From MED-G116 sp038107835 (GTDB lineage: Bacteria; Pseudomonadota; Alphaproteobacteria; Puniceispirillales; Puniceispirillaceae), in assembly GCA_038107835.1 (NCBI GenBank), contig JAYNHH010000003.1, forward strand, positions 48,439 to 112,438: 64,000 bases of DNA, given 5' to 3'. The notes beneath the pieces are model-generated. The model was not told where the DNA came from, made no database searches, and was given only the letters and a program-made list of their open reading frames with translations. Shown one piece after another: positions 44,543-54,580 of this stretch (position 1 is its first letter; every line of letters begins with the position of its first letter). A program made the translations under genes and the position numbers.

Positions 44543-47230
44543 TCATCCCTGTCCTCTGATTGCCGCCTGTGCTGCGGCAAGACGGGCTGCTGGAACGCGG
44601 TAAGGAGAGCAGGAAACGTAATCCAGACCCACCTCCTCAAAAAAGATGATTGAGGCGGGATCCCCGCCATGTTCACCGCAGACGCCCAGCTTGATATCCG
44701 GACGTTGGCTGCGGCCGCCCTCAACCCCAATTTTCACCAGCGCGCCAACTCCCTCGCGGTCGATCGAAACAAACGGATCCCGGGCATAGATTTCGGCATC
44801 GGTGTAATGGTGCAAAAAGGCACCAGCATCATCACGACTGATCCCCAGCGCGGTCTGTGTCAGATCATTTGTGCCGAAGGAGAAAAACTCAGCCTCGGCA
44901 GCGAGATCATTCGCGCAGATCGCGGCCCGCGGCAATTCCACCATGGTGCCGACCAGATAGCTGATCTGCTGTCCCGTCGTTGCCATGACAGATGCGGCCT
45001 CCTCATCAATAACAGCCTTGCACAGTGCAACCTCTTTTCCAGTCGCCGCCAATGGCACCATGATTTCAGGAACCGGGGCCGTACCCTTGGCAGCAACAGC
45101 ACAGGCTGCCTCAAAAATGGCGCGCGCCTGCATCCGGCATATTTCCGGATAGGTAACGGCAAGCCGGCATCCACGATGGCCGAGCATCGGATTGGATTCT
45201 GCCAGTTTCAACGCCCTCTGCCGGGCGGTCTCGCTGGACACGCCAGCTGCCTCGGCAACATCGGCAAGCTCCTCAGCCGAATGTGGTAGAAATTCATGTA
45301 ACGGTGGATCAAGCAGCCGGATGGTGACTGGCAGGCCAGCCATGATTGAGAACAGCTCCTCGAAATCCTGGCGCTGCATCGGCAATAATTTTGCCAGGGC
45401 CACCTCACGCCCCTCGGTATCAGCTGCCATGATCATCTGCCGCATGGCGATGATCCGGTCCTGATCAAAGAACATATGTTCGGTGCGGCACAGGCCGATG
45501 CCCTCTGCACCAAATCCAACCGCCGTGCGGGCATCCGCCGGGGTTTCGGCATTGGTGCGAACCGCCATGCGCCGGCGCTGGTCAGCCCACTCCATGATTG
45601 TTGAAAAGGCTCCTGACATGCGGGGCTGAACGGTAGCAACAGCGCCGCGATACACCTCGCCACTGCTGCCATCGATGGTGATGACATCGCCCTCGGATAA
45701 CTGCGTATCCATGATGAAAACAGTGCCGCTGACCTCATCAAAGCGCAGATCACCCGCGCCTGACACACAGGCCCGCCCCATTCCGCGCGCAACCACGGCC
45801 GCATGGCTTGTCATGCCTCCGCGCGCGGTCAGAATACCAGCAGCAGCGTGCATGCCGTGAATGTCCTCCGGGCTGGTCTCCAACCTGACAAGAATGACCT
45901 GATGACCTGCCGCGGCCATCTCTTCCGCCTTGTCAGCGCTCAAAACAATCTGCCCGCAGGCAGCACCGGGTGACGCAGGCAATCCACGCGTTAGAACATC
46001 TTTCTCCGCCGTGGGGTCAAGAGTGGGATGCAACAGCTGGTCAAGGGCATTCGGATCGACGCGCAACAGCGCCTCATCCCGCGAGATCAACCCCTCCTCG
46101 GCCATTTCGACAGACATGCGCAGCGCCGCCTCAGCAGTGCGCTTGCCGCTTCTTGTCTGCAGCATGTAGAGCTTGTTCTGCTGGACGGTGAATTCCAGAT
46201 CCTGCATGTCTGTGTAATGTTTTTCCAGCTGGTGACGCACCGCATCAAGCTGGGCAAAAACGTCCGGCATCGCCTCTTCCATCGATTCACCGTCACCATC
46301 CTGGCGCGCGGCACGGGTCAGCGGCAGCGGTGTGCGGATACCGGCGACAACATCCTCGCCCTGCGCATTGATCAGGAATTCGCCATAAAAGCTGTTTTCA
46401 CCTGTCGATGGATTGCGGGTGAAGGCAACACCGGTGGCACAATCGGTTCCCATATTTCCGAAAACCATTGCCTGCACATTGACAGCCGTTCCCCAGGACG
46501 CCGGAATGCTGTTCAGACGGCGATAGGTAATGGCCCTTGCGTTCATCCAGCTGGTGAAAACCGCGCCGACAGCGCCCCAGAGCTGAACCCATGGGTCCTG
46601 CGGGAAGTCGGTTTCGGCCTCGTCCAGTACAATGGTCTTGAACTCATCGACAAGCGCCTTCAGATCATCGCCTTCAAGGCCCGTGTCATCGAACACCCCG
46701 CGGTTGAGCTTCATCGTCTCAAGCGCGTCCTCAAACAGGCCGTGATCAACACCCATGACAACATCAGCATACATCTGAATGAAGCGGCGATAACTGTCAT
46801 AGGCAAAGCGCGCATCATCGGCCCGCGCCGCAAGCCCGGCGGCTGTCTCGTCATTCAGACCGAGGTTGAGAACCGTATCCATCATGCCCGGCATTGAAGC
46901 CCGCGCGCCAGAGCGAACCGATACCAGGAGCGGGTTTGCCGGATCGGCGAAATGCGCACCTGTCTCCGCCTCGATCCGCGAAATAGCGTCCCTGACCTGC
47001 GCCTCCAACTCGACCGGATATTCGCGGCCATTGTCATAGAAATAGGTACAGACCTCGGTGGTGATGGTAAATCCAGGCGGAACCGGCAGGCCAATACCAC
47101 TCATCTCAGCAAGGTTGGCCCCCTTGCCGCCGAGCAGATTGCGCATCGAACTGTCACCCTCGGTGCCAGCCGCTCCAAAATTATAAACCCAAGCAGTGCC
47201 GGTCGATCCGGCGGTTGTGTTCTCAGTCAT
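44543..47230 (-). CDS. ppdK: Pyruvate, phosphate dikinase
   Basis: 895 residues, full length. N-terminal nucleotide-binding domain (NLLGGKGANLAEMSGIGLPVPPGFTI), central phosphohistidine motif GGMTSHAAVVARGMGRACVSG, C-terminal PEP-binding TIM barrel with GTNDLTQTALGISRDD and the catalytic Cys in GVCGEHGGDP. Interconverts pyruvate and PEP using ATP and Pi. It begins 6 bp after glyS, an arrangement shared by many alphaproteobacteria. With the NADP-type GAPDH it suggests a gluconeogenic lifestyle (inference). Confidence 0.97.
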   Translation of the reverse strand: MTENTTAGSTGTAWVYNFGAAGTEGDSSMRNLLGGKGANLAEMSGIGLPVPPGFTITTEVCTYFYDNGREYPVELEAQVRDAISRIEAETGAHFADPANPLLVSVRSGARASMPGMMDTVLNLGLNDETAAGLAARADDARFAYDSYRRFIQMYADVVMGVDHGLFEDALETMKLNRGVFDDTGLEGDDLKALVDEFKTIVLDEAETDFPQDPWVQLWGAVGAVFTSWMNARAITYRRLNSIPASWGTAVNVQAMVFGNMGTDCATGVAFTRNPSTGENSFYGEFLINAQGEDVVAGIRTPLPLTRAARQDGDGESMEEAMPDVFAQLDAVRHQLEKHYTDMQDLEFTVQQNKLYMLQTRSGKRTAEAALRMSVEMAEEGLISRDEALLRVDPNALDQLLHPTLDPTAEKDVLTRGLPASPGAACGQIVLSADKAEEMAAAGHQVILVRLETSPEDIHGMHAAAGILTARGGMTSHAAVVARGMGRACVSGAGDLRFDEVSGTVFIMDTQLSEGDVITIDGSSGEVYRGAVATVQPRMSGAFSTIMEWADQRRRMAVRTNAETPADARTAVGFGAEGIGLCRTEHMFFDQDRIIAMRQMIMAADTEGREVALAKLLPMQRQDFEELFSIMAGLPVTIRLLDPPLHEFLPHSAEELADVAEAAGVSSETARQRALKLAESNPMLGHRGCRLAVTYPEICRMQARAIFEAACAVAAKGTAPVPEIMVPLAATGKEVALCKAVIDEEAASVMATTGQQISYLVGTMVELPRAAICANDLAAEAEFFSFGTNDLTQTALGISRDDAGAFLHHYTDAEIYARDPFVSIDREGVGALVKIGVEGGRSQRPDIKLGVCGEHGGDPASIIFFEEVGLDYVSCSPYRVPAARLAAAQAAIRGQG

Positions 47231-47236
47231 CCAACC

Positions 47237-49312
47237 CTAGCCTTCCAGTTTGGAAAAATCTGCTACCCCAAGCATTTTCTCACGCACCATTGCCAACAGA
47301 CCAAGCCTGTTGCCCCTGATCGAGGGATTATCGTCATTCACGACAACCTCGTCAAAGAAACGATCAATGGGCGCACGCATTCCACCGAGCGAAGTGAGCG
47401 CAGCATCGAGATCGGCATCACTGGATACCGTCGGCAAAGCCTCGAGGGCCACGTGTAGGTCTGTCTCGGCGGTTTTGACAAAAAGGCTGGGGTCAGTTTT
47501 GGGAGCAAATGCCTGTTTGTCTTTGCTTTCCTCGGATTTCAAAATGCTTGCCGCACGCCGCCAGCCAGCCATCAGGCCGGCACCATTCTCACTGCCAAGA
47601 AAGGTGCCCAGGGCAGCGGCACGATCAGCAAGCAGGCAGATGTCGTCAAGCTCGCCATCGCCGAGCGCCGCAGCCACGACATCATGCGCGATGCCGGTGT
47701 CGCGCAGGCTGACGCGCAGACGTTCGCGAATGAAAGGCAGCAATTCATCATCAATCGCCGCAAAACCGTGATAGCCAGCAGCTTCGCGCAGAATATCATT
47801 CAATGACAGACTGATGTTGGTTTCGGTCAGGATTCGGATCACGCCAAGTGCGGCCCGGCGCAGGGCAAAAGGATCCTTGGAGCCGGTTGGCCGTGCGCCA
47901 ACACCAAAAAAACCAACAAGCGTATCAATTTTGTCTGCGAGTGCGACAGCCAGCCCCTCGGCGGTGGCCGGCAGGCTGTCATCAGGGCCCTGCGGACGGT
48001 AGTGCGCCGCGATCGCCTCAGCGGCGGCTGCATCCTCACCAGCACCCGTAGCGTAATAGCCACCCATAATGCCCTGCAATTCGGGAAACTCACCAACCAT
48101 CCCCGTCACCAGATCGGCCTTGGCAAGCAATCCCGCACGCGCTGCAATGGCCGCATTCGCCCCCGGAATGGCAGCGGCGATATCAGCCGCCAGCTTTTCC
48201 AGTCGCTGCGCCTTGTCATGCACTGTGCCAAGACCCTTATAGAAGGCAATGTCGGCAAGGCGCGGCAGGAAATCGGCAAGTGGAGTGCGGCGATCCCCGC
48301 CCCAGAAAAACGCGGCATCCTCCAGACGCGCGCGCAACACGCGCTGGTTGCCGGCAAGAATGACCGCATCACGCTCATCATCTGCGAGCCGGTTGCTGAC
48401 AACAACGAAATGCGGTGAGAATGACCCGTCATGCGACTGCAGCGTGATGTATTTCTGATGTGTCTCGATCGAGGATTGCAGCACCTCGGCAGGCAGCGCC
48501 ATGAAACGGTCTTCGATGGTGCCGACAAGCAAATGAGGGTGTTCGACCAGACCGGCTGTCTCGGCAATGTTCGCATCCCCGGTTTTCAGATCGCAGCCAA
48601 GACCAGCGGCAAGTTCAGCTGCACCTTGCCGGATCATGTCGATACGCACAGGCTGGTCGACAATCACATGCGCCCTGCGCAGCAGCGCAACATAATCATC
48701 GGCGCTACCGACGCCGCTGAGATCAAGATCGGCTGGTGCCTCGAAATAATGGCCGGTGCTGACGGTGGTAAAGGGCAGCTTTGCCCCCCCCATATCCAGC
48801 GCCCCCTCAAGACCGGCGCCGCCAAACAGCACATTCACCCGGTGCAGTGGCCGCACCCACCGAAACGAGGTGGCGCCCCAGCGCTGGCTTTTCGGCCAGG
48901 GAAAATTGGCCAGAATGTCACAGATCATCGCTGGCAGAAGCGTGGCGGTCGCCGCCCCTTTCATTTCGGTCCGGGCAAACAGGAAGGTTCCCTTTGGCGT
49001 TTCCTCGGCGACAAGCTGTTCTCGGGTGAGGCCTGTTGATTTCAAAAAGCCATTGATTGCCTGTTCCGGCGCATCGACGCGTGGGCCGCGCTTTTCCGAG
49101 ATGCTGTCCTGCTGCTGCGCCACCAACCCATCGACATAAAGCGCAAGATGACGCGGCGCGACAAAGCTGTGCATCTGGCCGTGAGCCAGATTGGCTGCTT
49201 TGAGAGCCTCGGCAAACAATCTGGGAAGATCGCTGGCCGCCCGCGCCTGCATCCGGGCCGGAATTTCCTCGCAGATGATTTCAATCAGCAGATCGGCGGT
49301 TTTGTCAGCCAT
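47237..49312 (-). CDS. glyS: Glycyl-tRNA synthetase beta subunit
   Basis: 691 residues from the ATG at 49312, with GGGGAG 8 nt upstream. Opening DLLIEIICEEIPARMQ and later RWGATSFRWVRPLHRVNVLFGG are family landmarks; the C-terminal part has the DALR-type anticodon-binding domain. Works as an alpha2beta2 enzyme with GlyQ. Start overlaps the end of glyQ by 8 nt. Confidence 0.96.
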   Translation of the reverse strand: MADKTADLLIEIICEEIPARMQARAASDLPRLFAEALKAANLAHGQMHSFVAPRHLALYVDGLVAQQQDSISEKRGPRVDAPEQAINGFLKSTGLTREQLVAEETPKGTFLFARTEMKGAATATLLPAMICDILANFPWPKSQRWGATSFRWVRPLHRVNVLFGGAGLEGALDMGGAKLPFTTVSTGHYFEAPADLDLSGVGSADDYVALLRRAHVIVDQPVRIDMIRQGAAELAAGLGCDLKTGDANIAETAGLVEHPHLLVGTIEDRFMALPAEVLQSSIETHQKYITLQSHDGSFSPHFVVVSNRLADDERDAVILAGNQRVLRARLEDAAFFWGGDRRTPLADFLPRLADIAFYKGLGTVHDKAQRLEKLAADIAAAIPGANAAIAARAGLLAKADLVTGMVGEFPELQGIMGGYYATGAGEDAAAAEAIAAHYRPQGPDDSLPATAEGLAVALADKIDTLVGFFGVGARPTGSKDPFALRRAALGVIRILTETNISLSLNDILREAAGYHGFAAIDDELLPFIRERLRVSLRDTGIAHDVVAAALGDGELDDICLLADRAAALGTFLGSENGAGLMAGWRRAASILKSEESKDKQAFAPKTDPSLFVKTAETDLHVALEALPTVSSDADLDAALTSLGGMRAPIDRFFDEVVVNDDNPSIRGNRLGLLAMVREKMLGVADFSKLEG

Positions 49313-50234
49313 CGGCTGTCTCCCCTGTCTGGCTGGCATCTACCGCACCGATCCACGCCTCACAACAACCTTTGGCGAGCGCCCGCACCCGGCCAATATA
49401 GGCAGCGCGTTCCGTCACGGAAATGACACCGCGCGCATCAAGAAGATTGAACAGGTGGCTGGCTTTCATACATTGGTCATAGGCTGGCAGTGCCAGCGGT
49501 GTTTCCAGAGCCAGCAGGCGGCCACATTCTGCCTCGGCATCGCGGAAATGACCAAGCAGCATCTCGGTTTCGGCATGGTAAAAATTCCAGCCGGAAAATT
49601 CCACCTCGGCGCGGTGAAAAACATCACCATAACTTTTGCCACCCTGGTCCGCCGGCACGCCATCCCAGTCCAGATCATAGACATTGTCGATGCCCTGAAT
49701 GAACATCGCCAGACGCTCCAGCCCGTAGGTCAGCTCAAGCGGAACAGGATCACACTCGATACCACCAACCTGCTGGAAATAGGTGAATTGAGAGACTTCC
49801 ATCCCATCGCACCACACCTCCCAGCCAAGACCCCATGCGCCAAGAGTTGGCGATTCCCAATCATCCTCGACAAAACGGATGTCATGCGCCGCCGGATCAA
49901 GACCGATGGCTTTCAAACTGCCGAGATACAGCTCCTGGCTGTTTGGTGGCGATGGTTTGAAAATCGTCTGGAACTGATAGTAATGCTGCAGCCTGTTCGG
50001 ATTTTCACCAAAGCGACCATCGGTCGGACGACGTGACGGCTGCACATAGGCAGCGCGCCAATGATGGTCTGGCCCAAGCGCCCGCAACGTGGTTGCAGGG
50101 TGGAACGTACCCGCGCCAACTTCCATGTCATAGGGCTGCAGGATGACCGCACCCCTGCTGGCCCAATATCGCTGTAAGTTCAGGAGAATTGACTGGAAAT
50201 CCAGCCCCTCAGTCGTGAGGTGTGTCTTGGCCAT
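49305..50234 (-). CDS. glyQ: Glycyl-tRNA synthetase alpha subunit
   Basis: 309 residues. DFQSILLNLQRYWASRGAVILQPYDMEVGAGTFHPAT and GLGWEVWCDGMEVSQFTYFQQVGG are diagnostic for the class II catalytic subunit. First of glyQ-glyS-ppdK. The 114 bp upstream hold no gene. Confidence 0.97.
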   Translation of the reverse strand: MAKTHLTTEGLDFQSILLNLQRYWASRGAVILQPYDMEVGAGTFHPATTLRALGPDHHWRAAYVQPSRRPTDGRFGENPNRLQHYYQFQTIFKPSPPNSQELYLGSLKAIGLDPAAHDIRFVEDDWESPTLGAWGLGWEVWCDGMEVSQFTYFQQVGGIECDPVPLELTYGLERLAMFIQGIDNVYDLDWDGVPADQGGKSYGDVFHRAEVEFSGWNFYHAETEMLLGHFRDAEAECGRLLALETPLALPAYDQCMKASHLFNLLDARGVISVTERAAYIGRVRALAKGCCEAWIGAVDASQTGETADG

Positions 50235-50348
50235 AAACAGCCCCGTCCGCGGCGAATGGGTGACGTTGTGAAAGCTGAGCGCAACCTAGCCGCAACACCC
50301 CCAAAAGGCAAGCGCTAGCACACGCCAAATTTGGCTCCGAGGGCAGCT

Positions 50349-50603
50349 TTATACCCCCGCACTCCGGTTTTTGCAGTCACAGGGCGGAATCACCCAGGAG
50401 CCACAGTCCGGACACTCCTCGAGATCGAGTGATCCATTCTTTTTTTCGGCACCGGCGCTGGTCTGTTCCGAGGATTTGCTGCCGGCAGTTTCATCGGTCT
50501 CGCTGCGCGCTACTTCCTTGCGGCGTTCGATCATCCGAAACACCTTCCAGACAGTCCACAGAACCAGCGCCAGAGCAATCAGTTTGGGCAGGGAAGGCAT
50601 CAT
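50349..50603 (-). CDS. Small membrane-anchored protein with C-terminal Cys motif
   Basis: 84 residues from the ATG at 50603 (next codon is also ATG). One membrane helix (about 4-22), a charged linker, then CPDCGSWVIPPCDC near the C-terminus, a possible zinc site. The layout resembles small PP0621-type proteins of proteobacteria. Lies between sppA and glyQ in the same direction. Function unknown. Confidence 0.6.
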   Translation of the reverse strand: MMPSLPKLIALALVLWTVWKVFRMIERRKEVARSETDETAGSKSSEQTSAGAEKKNGSLDLEECPDCGSWVIPPCDCKNRSAGV

Positions 50604-50687
50604 GACAGTCTCACTCCAGAACCACGCCACCAGCCAGGACGGCGCTCAACGAAAAAATTCATATACAGCATCGATGCAGGGACCGAG

Positions 50688-51536
50688 CTAGAGACCAAAG
50701 CGCGACAGCATGGCTTTCTCGGTCGCGATTTCCGCCGCCTCGTCAACAATGCCACCTGCCAGCGATCCGGGCAAGCCACCAAGGCCAGCAAGAAATTTCC
50801 GCTTCGGCTCAATGAACATGAAACTGATGTCCTCGCCAAACCTGTCGCGCAGCACCTGACGGCATTCGCCAAGACCATCGATAAGGCCAAGATCGACAGC
50901 ACGCTGGCCAGTCCAGAAAGCACCGCTGAACAGATCATCATGGGGTTCCTGCAATCGTGCCCCGCGCCGGTCAAGCACATGGCTGATGAATTGCTGATGA
51001 ATATCCACCTGCAGCTCCTTCAGCCGCTCGACATCCTCGTCCCGCTGTGGCTGGAACGGATCGAGGATCATCTTGTTGCGCCCGGCGGTATGAACGCGGC
51101 GATCAACGCCAATCTTCTCGATCGCCCGATCAAAGCCAAACCCGGCCGAGACAACGCCAATCGACCCAATGACCGAGGCACCATTGGCATAGATTTCGTC
51201 AGCGCTGGCGGCAATCCAATACCCACCGCTTGCCGCGACATCCTCGCAAAAAGCCAGAACCGGCACATCAGCCTTGCCGGCTAGGTCCCGTATCCGCTGG
51301 CCGATCAGTGCCGACTGCACCGGCGAGCCACCGGGCGAATTGATGATCAGCGCCACCGCCTTGGCCGAGCGCACCGAAAAGGCCTTTTTCAATTGTGGCT
51401 CGATTGATTCGAGCGACAGCCCCCGGCGCAGCGACGGTGCCGATGAGATCACCCCGGCCAGACGCACCACCGGCACCACGGATTTCTTCTTGCGCCAGAA
51501 GAACAGTAGGGAGACAAGAAAGGACAGAATTTTCAT
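50688..51536 (-). CDS. sppA: Signal peptide peptidase SppA-like protease (S49)
   Basis: 282 residues, the short single-domain form. An N-terminal hydrophobic anchor (about 3-14) precedes the catalytic domain: NSPGGSPVQS, the serine nucleophile in VAASGGYW (Ser103) and the general-base Lys in GRNKMILDPF (Lys155). This Ser/Lys spacing is right for S49. It degrades leftover signal peptides or other membrane peptides. Downstream of the methyltransferase gene by 56 bp. Confidence 0.9.
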   Translation of the reverse strand: MKILSFLVSLLFFWRKKKSVVPVVRLAGVISSAPSLRRGLSLESIEPQLKKAFSVRSAKAVALIINSPGGSPVQSALIGQRIRDLAGKADVPVLAFCEDVAASGGYWIAASADEIYANGASVIGSIGVVSAGFGFDRAIEKIGVDRRVHTAGRNKMILDPFQPQRDEDVERLKELQVDIHQQFISHVLDRRGARLQEPHDDLFSGAFWTGQRAVDLGLIDGLGECRQVLRDRFGEDISFMFIEPKRKFLAGLGGLPGSLAGGIVDEAAEIATEKAMLSRFGL

Positions 51537-51592
51537 GATGTATGACCTTTTTGAAGGGCAGGTTTTCTGACAGAGGGCTGCCCCGAGGGGTT

Positions 51593-52420
51593 TCAGTTCG
51601 GTGTCGCCTGCGGGCGGGCCGGATGAATGACAAAAAGTGCATCGCCCGCCATGACGCCGCTGGCCATTTCGGTGTAGCCACCCTTGTCATTATGCATGAC
51701 AAGGCCGGGAAGGATGGCACCCGGCCCCTTTACGCCGCGACGCGCCTGAATGATCACCCGACCTGCCGGACTGGCATGCCGCGGCCACAGCGGAAAGACC
51801 AGCGTTTCCCCGGCACCATGCGTTTCAAACAAAGTGATCAGCTCCGCCGCGCGGTCAGCCCGACAGATGAAGCTGATCCTGGCGCGTGGCTTTGCCGCCC
51901 AGATCGCCGCTTTGACCCAATCCTCGAGGCTTGTATCCTCCCCCATATGGGCCAGCGCACGGGTCCGGCTGCGAGGCCGCGTGCCATGCACATCATGATA
52001 GGGCGGGTTGCTGACAACATGATCAAAACTGGCGGCCAGAACTGCCGGCAAGGCGGTAACATCACCCTTGATCAGCCTGATCCGGCTGGCAAACCCATTG
52101 TCTGTGATGTTGATGTCGGCAAGCTCGGCGATGTCCGTGTCTTTCTCAACAGCGGTGATCTGTACACCCGCAAGGCGGTGGGCGATGCACAGTGCGACCC
52201 CGCCAACACCGGTACCCAGATCGAGAATGCGCCCCCTGTCCGTGTTGATCGAGGCCGCCAAAAGCACCGCATCGGTGCCGACGCGATAGCCGTCAACCGG
52301 TTGGGTGATCCGCACAGATTCTTTCAGCAGGTGATCGTGCGTCACCTGCATCATCTCAAGATCGTCACCATCATCTGCGCCGCCACCTTCATTGCCGGGG
52401 GGCGATTTGTCAGTCGTCAT
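51593..52420 (-). CDS. tRNA1(Val) (adenine-37-N6)-methyltransferase-like protein
   Basis: 275 residues from the ATG at 52420, with GGAGG 7 nt upstream. SAM-binding ILDLGTGVGGVALCIAHRL and the amino-methyltransferase motif VSNPPYHD are clear. The family (COG4123, TrmN6) methylates A37 of tRNA-Val in E. coli; that specificity is inferred. The start lies inside the end of the DUF2007 gene (11-bp overlap), so the two are coupled. Confidence 0.82.
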   Translation of the reverse strand: MTTDKSPPGNEGGGADDGDDLEMMQVTHDHLLKESVRITQPVDGYRVGTDAVLLAASINTDRGRILDLGTGVGGVALCIAHRLAGVQITAVEKDTDIAELADINITDNGFASRIRLIKGDVTALPAVLAASFDHVVSNPPYHDVHGTRPRSRTRALAHMGEDTSLEDWVKAAIWAAKPRARISFICRADRAAELITLFETHGAGETLVFPLWPRHASPAGRVIIQARRGVKGPGAILPGLVMHNDKGGYTEMASGVMAGDALFVIHPARPQATPN

Positions 52421-52625
52421 AGAGTTCCTCCGCCTGTTCCAGCACACGCCGTGCCGCGCCTTCCCATGCGTCATTCACCACCAAGCGGCGGGGAAATGCC
52501 CCGATACCGGCCTCAAGGGCTGAAATATTGCCATCGAACACCTCGGCATGAATACCAGCATCGCGCAGCAATGCCTGCAGGAAGGACAGCCTGACGGTAT
52601 TGGTCGTGCGAATGATGGTTACCAT
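52410..52625 (-). CDS. DUF2007 family protein
   Basis: 71 residues from the ATG at 52625. MVTIIRTTNTVRLSFLQALLRDAGIHAEVFDGN followed by FPRRLVVNDAWEGAARRVL is the DUF2007 pattern, a small ferredoxin-like fold of unknown role. It leads the leftward operon and is divergent from ispB; the intervening 204 bp must hold both promoters. Confidence 0.85.
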   Translation of the reverse strand: MVTIIRTTNTVRLSFLQALLRDAGIHAEVFDGNISALEAGIGAFPRRLVVNDAWEGAARRVLEQAEELYDD

Positions 52626-52829
52626 TGGTCCTATTTTATGCGCCAAAACAGAAAAATAGCCAAGGGTTGCAGCAAAAAAACCGGGTCGTGGCGATGAATT
52701 TGCGGGTTTTGACTTGCGTGAGAGGGGGCTGGCTCGCTACATGAATTGAACAGATGACATCAAGTCATCATTCCAGTTTGCGCAGGCATATACCGGCACC
52801 AGTCCGGCATTGAGAAAGTCCATGGCCCG

Positions 52830-53879
52830 ATGACCGCCATCCAAACCGACACCAATGGGGACCAGCCCTCGCTCCAGCCTCTGGTTGACATGCTTGCCGA
52901 CCAGATGCGTGAGGTGAACAGCACAATCATTGCCCGCATGGATAGCGAGGTGCCGCTGATTGCCGAACTTGGTGGGCATCTGATCGCCGCCGGTGGCAAG
53001 CGGATGCGGCCGCTGCTGACCCTCGCCGGGGCGGCGCTTGTTGGTGCCGACAGCACTGGCCGCGACAAAGCGATCAAGCTGGCAACAGCTGTGGAATTCA
53101 TTCATTCAGCGACGCTGCTGCATGATGACGTGATTGATGAGTCGAACCTACGGCGGGGCCGCGATACGGCAAACGCCCTGTGGGGCAATGAGGCAACGGT
53201 CCTGGTCGGCGATTTCCTGTTTGCCAGATCCTTTGAGCTGATGGTCGAGACCGGCAACATCAATGTGCTTGGTCGGCTGTCGAATGCTGCGGCCCGGATC
53301 ACCGAGGGCGAGATCAAACAGATGGCGATCACCGGCGCGCCAGACACCGGGATGGACGCCTATCTGGATGTGATCACCGGCAAGACAGCGATTCTGTTTG
53401 CCGCAGCGGCGGCGGCCGGTGCCGAGGTTGGCGGTGGCAGCACCGAGGATATCGCGGCCATGCATGATTATGGCATGAAGCTGGGGCTTGCCTTTCAGAT
53501 CATGGATGACGCGCTGGATTACGCCGCTGATGCCGCTGACATGGGCAAGAACACCGGCGATGATTTTGCCGACCAGAAAATCACCATGCCGACAATCATC
53601 GCCTGGCAACAGGGAGATGCCGATGAGCGCGCCTTCTGGCAGCGCACGCTTGGCGAGGCGGCCTTTGCCGAGGGCGATCTGGCAACAGCGCAGACATTGC
53701 TGGCGAAACATGATGCCATCACCCTGTCGCTGGCAGCCGCGCGCGATTACGCGCATCAGGCACGTGACCGGGTTCTGGCGCATTGTGCGACGCGGGCGGC
53801 GGGCGGTGATGATGCCAGCCCGGCGATTGGCAGGGCGCTGGCCGATGCGGCAATTTTTGCCGCCGCGCGCAGCAGCTGA
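52830..53879 (+). CDS. ispB: Polyprenyl diphosphate synthase (octaprenyl/decaprenyl type)
   Basis: 349 residues. First Asp-rich motif DDVID at 99-103 and second DDALD near 228, with GGKRMRPLL and the KTAILFAAAAAAG region between. The lack of bulky residues just before the first motif agrees with a long-chain product for ubiquinone side chains. Divergent from the DUF2007-methyltransferase group, a conserved arrangement. Confidence 0.92.
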   Translation: MTAIQTDTNGDQPSLQPLVDMLADQMREVNSTIIARMDSEVPLIAELGGHLIAAGGKRMRPLLTLAGAALVGADSTGRDKAIKLATAVEFIHSATLLHDDVIDESNLRRGRDTANALWGNEATVLVGDFLFARSFELMVETGNINVLGRLSNAAARITEGEIKQMAITGAPDTGMDAYLDVITGKTAILFAAAAAAGAEVGGGSTEDIAAMHDYGMKLGLAFQIMDDALDYAADAADMGKNTGDDFADQKITMPTIIAWQQGDADERAFWQRTLGEAAFAEGDLATAQTLLAKHDAITLSLAAARDYAHQARDRVLAHCATRAAGGDDASPAIGRALADAAIFAAARSS

Positions 53880-53980
53880 TCTGCCTGTCTCCAGCAAAGG
53901 CCAGAGCGCCAACCGGCAGGTGAAAAACAGCCCGGCCGGGACCGGATTGTCAGCCATCACCGCTTTGCATGATTTGACCA

Positions 53981-54379
53981 TCAATAGCCATCGTTGGTCA
54001 CTCCCATGGCGAGCATGCCGATGATTTCGGTTGAGCGGCGGCCAACCTGTCTCGCCCAGCTGACATTGCAGGCACGCGCCCAGACAAGCTGGCGCTGCGC
54101 GGTATCGAGATGCCAGAGTAGACCGACAAAATGGTCAAGATCATCAATCGTCGCCGCGGTGGGGGTCGGGCGCGCCGGATCGTGCGTCTGGCAATAGGAA
54201 AAGCGCGTTTTCTGGATAAAATCAGGCCAGGTGCTGCGGCCACCAGCCGGCGAGGTATGCGCCGAGCGGGGCAGCTCAGCCGAGACGGCACGCGGGGTGG
54301 CAGCGGCTGTCATAGCTGACTTCCCAGGTATTTTACGGGGTAATTTTTGGGGTGGTTTCTGGTTGGTCTTCTGGGGCAT
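53981..54379 (-). CDS. DUF6362-like protein
   Basis: 132 residues from the ATG at 54379. A basic, Pro/Lys-rich N-terminus (QKTNQKPPQKLPRKIPGK) is followed by a helical domain: TIDDLDHFVGLLWHLDTAQRQLVWARACNVSWARQVGRRSTEIIGMLAMGV. The WARA...W...GRS pattern resembles DUF6362, a helix-turn-helix-like family found in phages and chromosomes, by memory only. The frame is open to 54532 but the longer form would run through the operator-like repeats. Divergent from the S24 regulator. Confidence 0.6.
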   Translation of the reverse strand: MPQKTNQKPPQKLPRKIPGKSAMTAAATPRAVSAELPRSAHTSPAGGRSTWPDFIQKTRFSYCQTHDPARPTPTAATIDDLDHFVGLLWHLDTAQRQLVWARACNVSWARQVGRRSTEIIGMLAMGVTNDGY

Positions 54380-54412
54380 CTGCGGAACTCCATTTTGACT
54401 TTTGCCGGCATC

Positions 54413-54567
54413 TAGGATATTTCCTATCGTCGACAGGGCCGGCTTGTCCAAGACCCTAATGACAGGCTGGCAACGCTTCACAATATTTATAGGATATTTT
54501 GAAGATTGCGGCGGGGACCGCGAATCTGCCACAGGCAGGCAGATGCGGATTTGCAGATAGGAAATTT
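54413..54567. promoter_or_regulatory. Operator-like repeats between the DUF6362 and S24 genes
   Basis: The motif TAGGA(T/A)ATTT occurs three times on the plus strand, at 54413-54422, 54490-54499 and 54558-54567. The first is part of a near-perfect palindrome, TAGGATATTTCCTA (54413-54426), which adds a minus-strand copy. The third lies in the spacer of the S24 gene promoter. Repeated half-sites between divergent genes, one encoding a repressor-type protein, suggest autoregulation. Confidence 0.55.
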
Positions 54568-54580
54568 ATTGTGGTATCTT
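54551..54580 (+). promoter_or_regulatory. Candidate promoter of the S24 regulator gene
   Basis: TTGCAG (54551-54556), 18-nt spacer, TATCTT (54575-54580). One copy of the repeated motif (54558-54567) lies in the spacer, so a bound protein would block polymerase. The leader to the ATG is about 96 nt. Confidence 0.5.

Noticed and set aside
52626..52829. Small frames in the DUF2007-ispB divergent region
   Set aside because: Open frames on the minus strand (to 53105) are shadows of ispB; no independent ribosome site or conserved motif.
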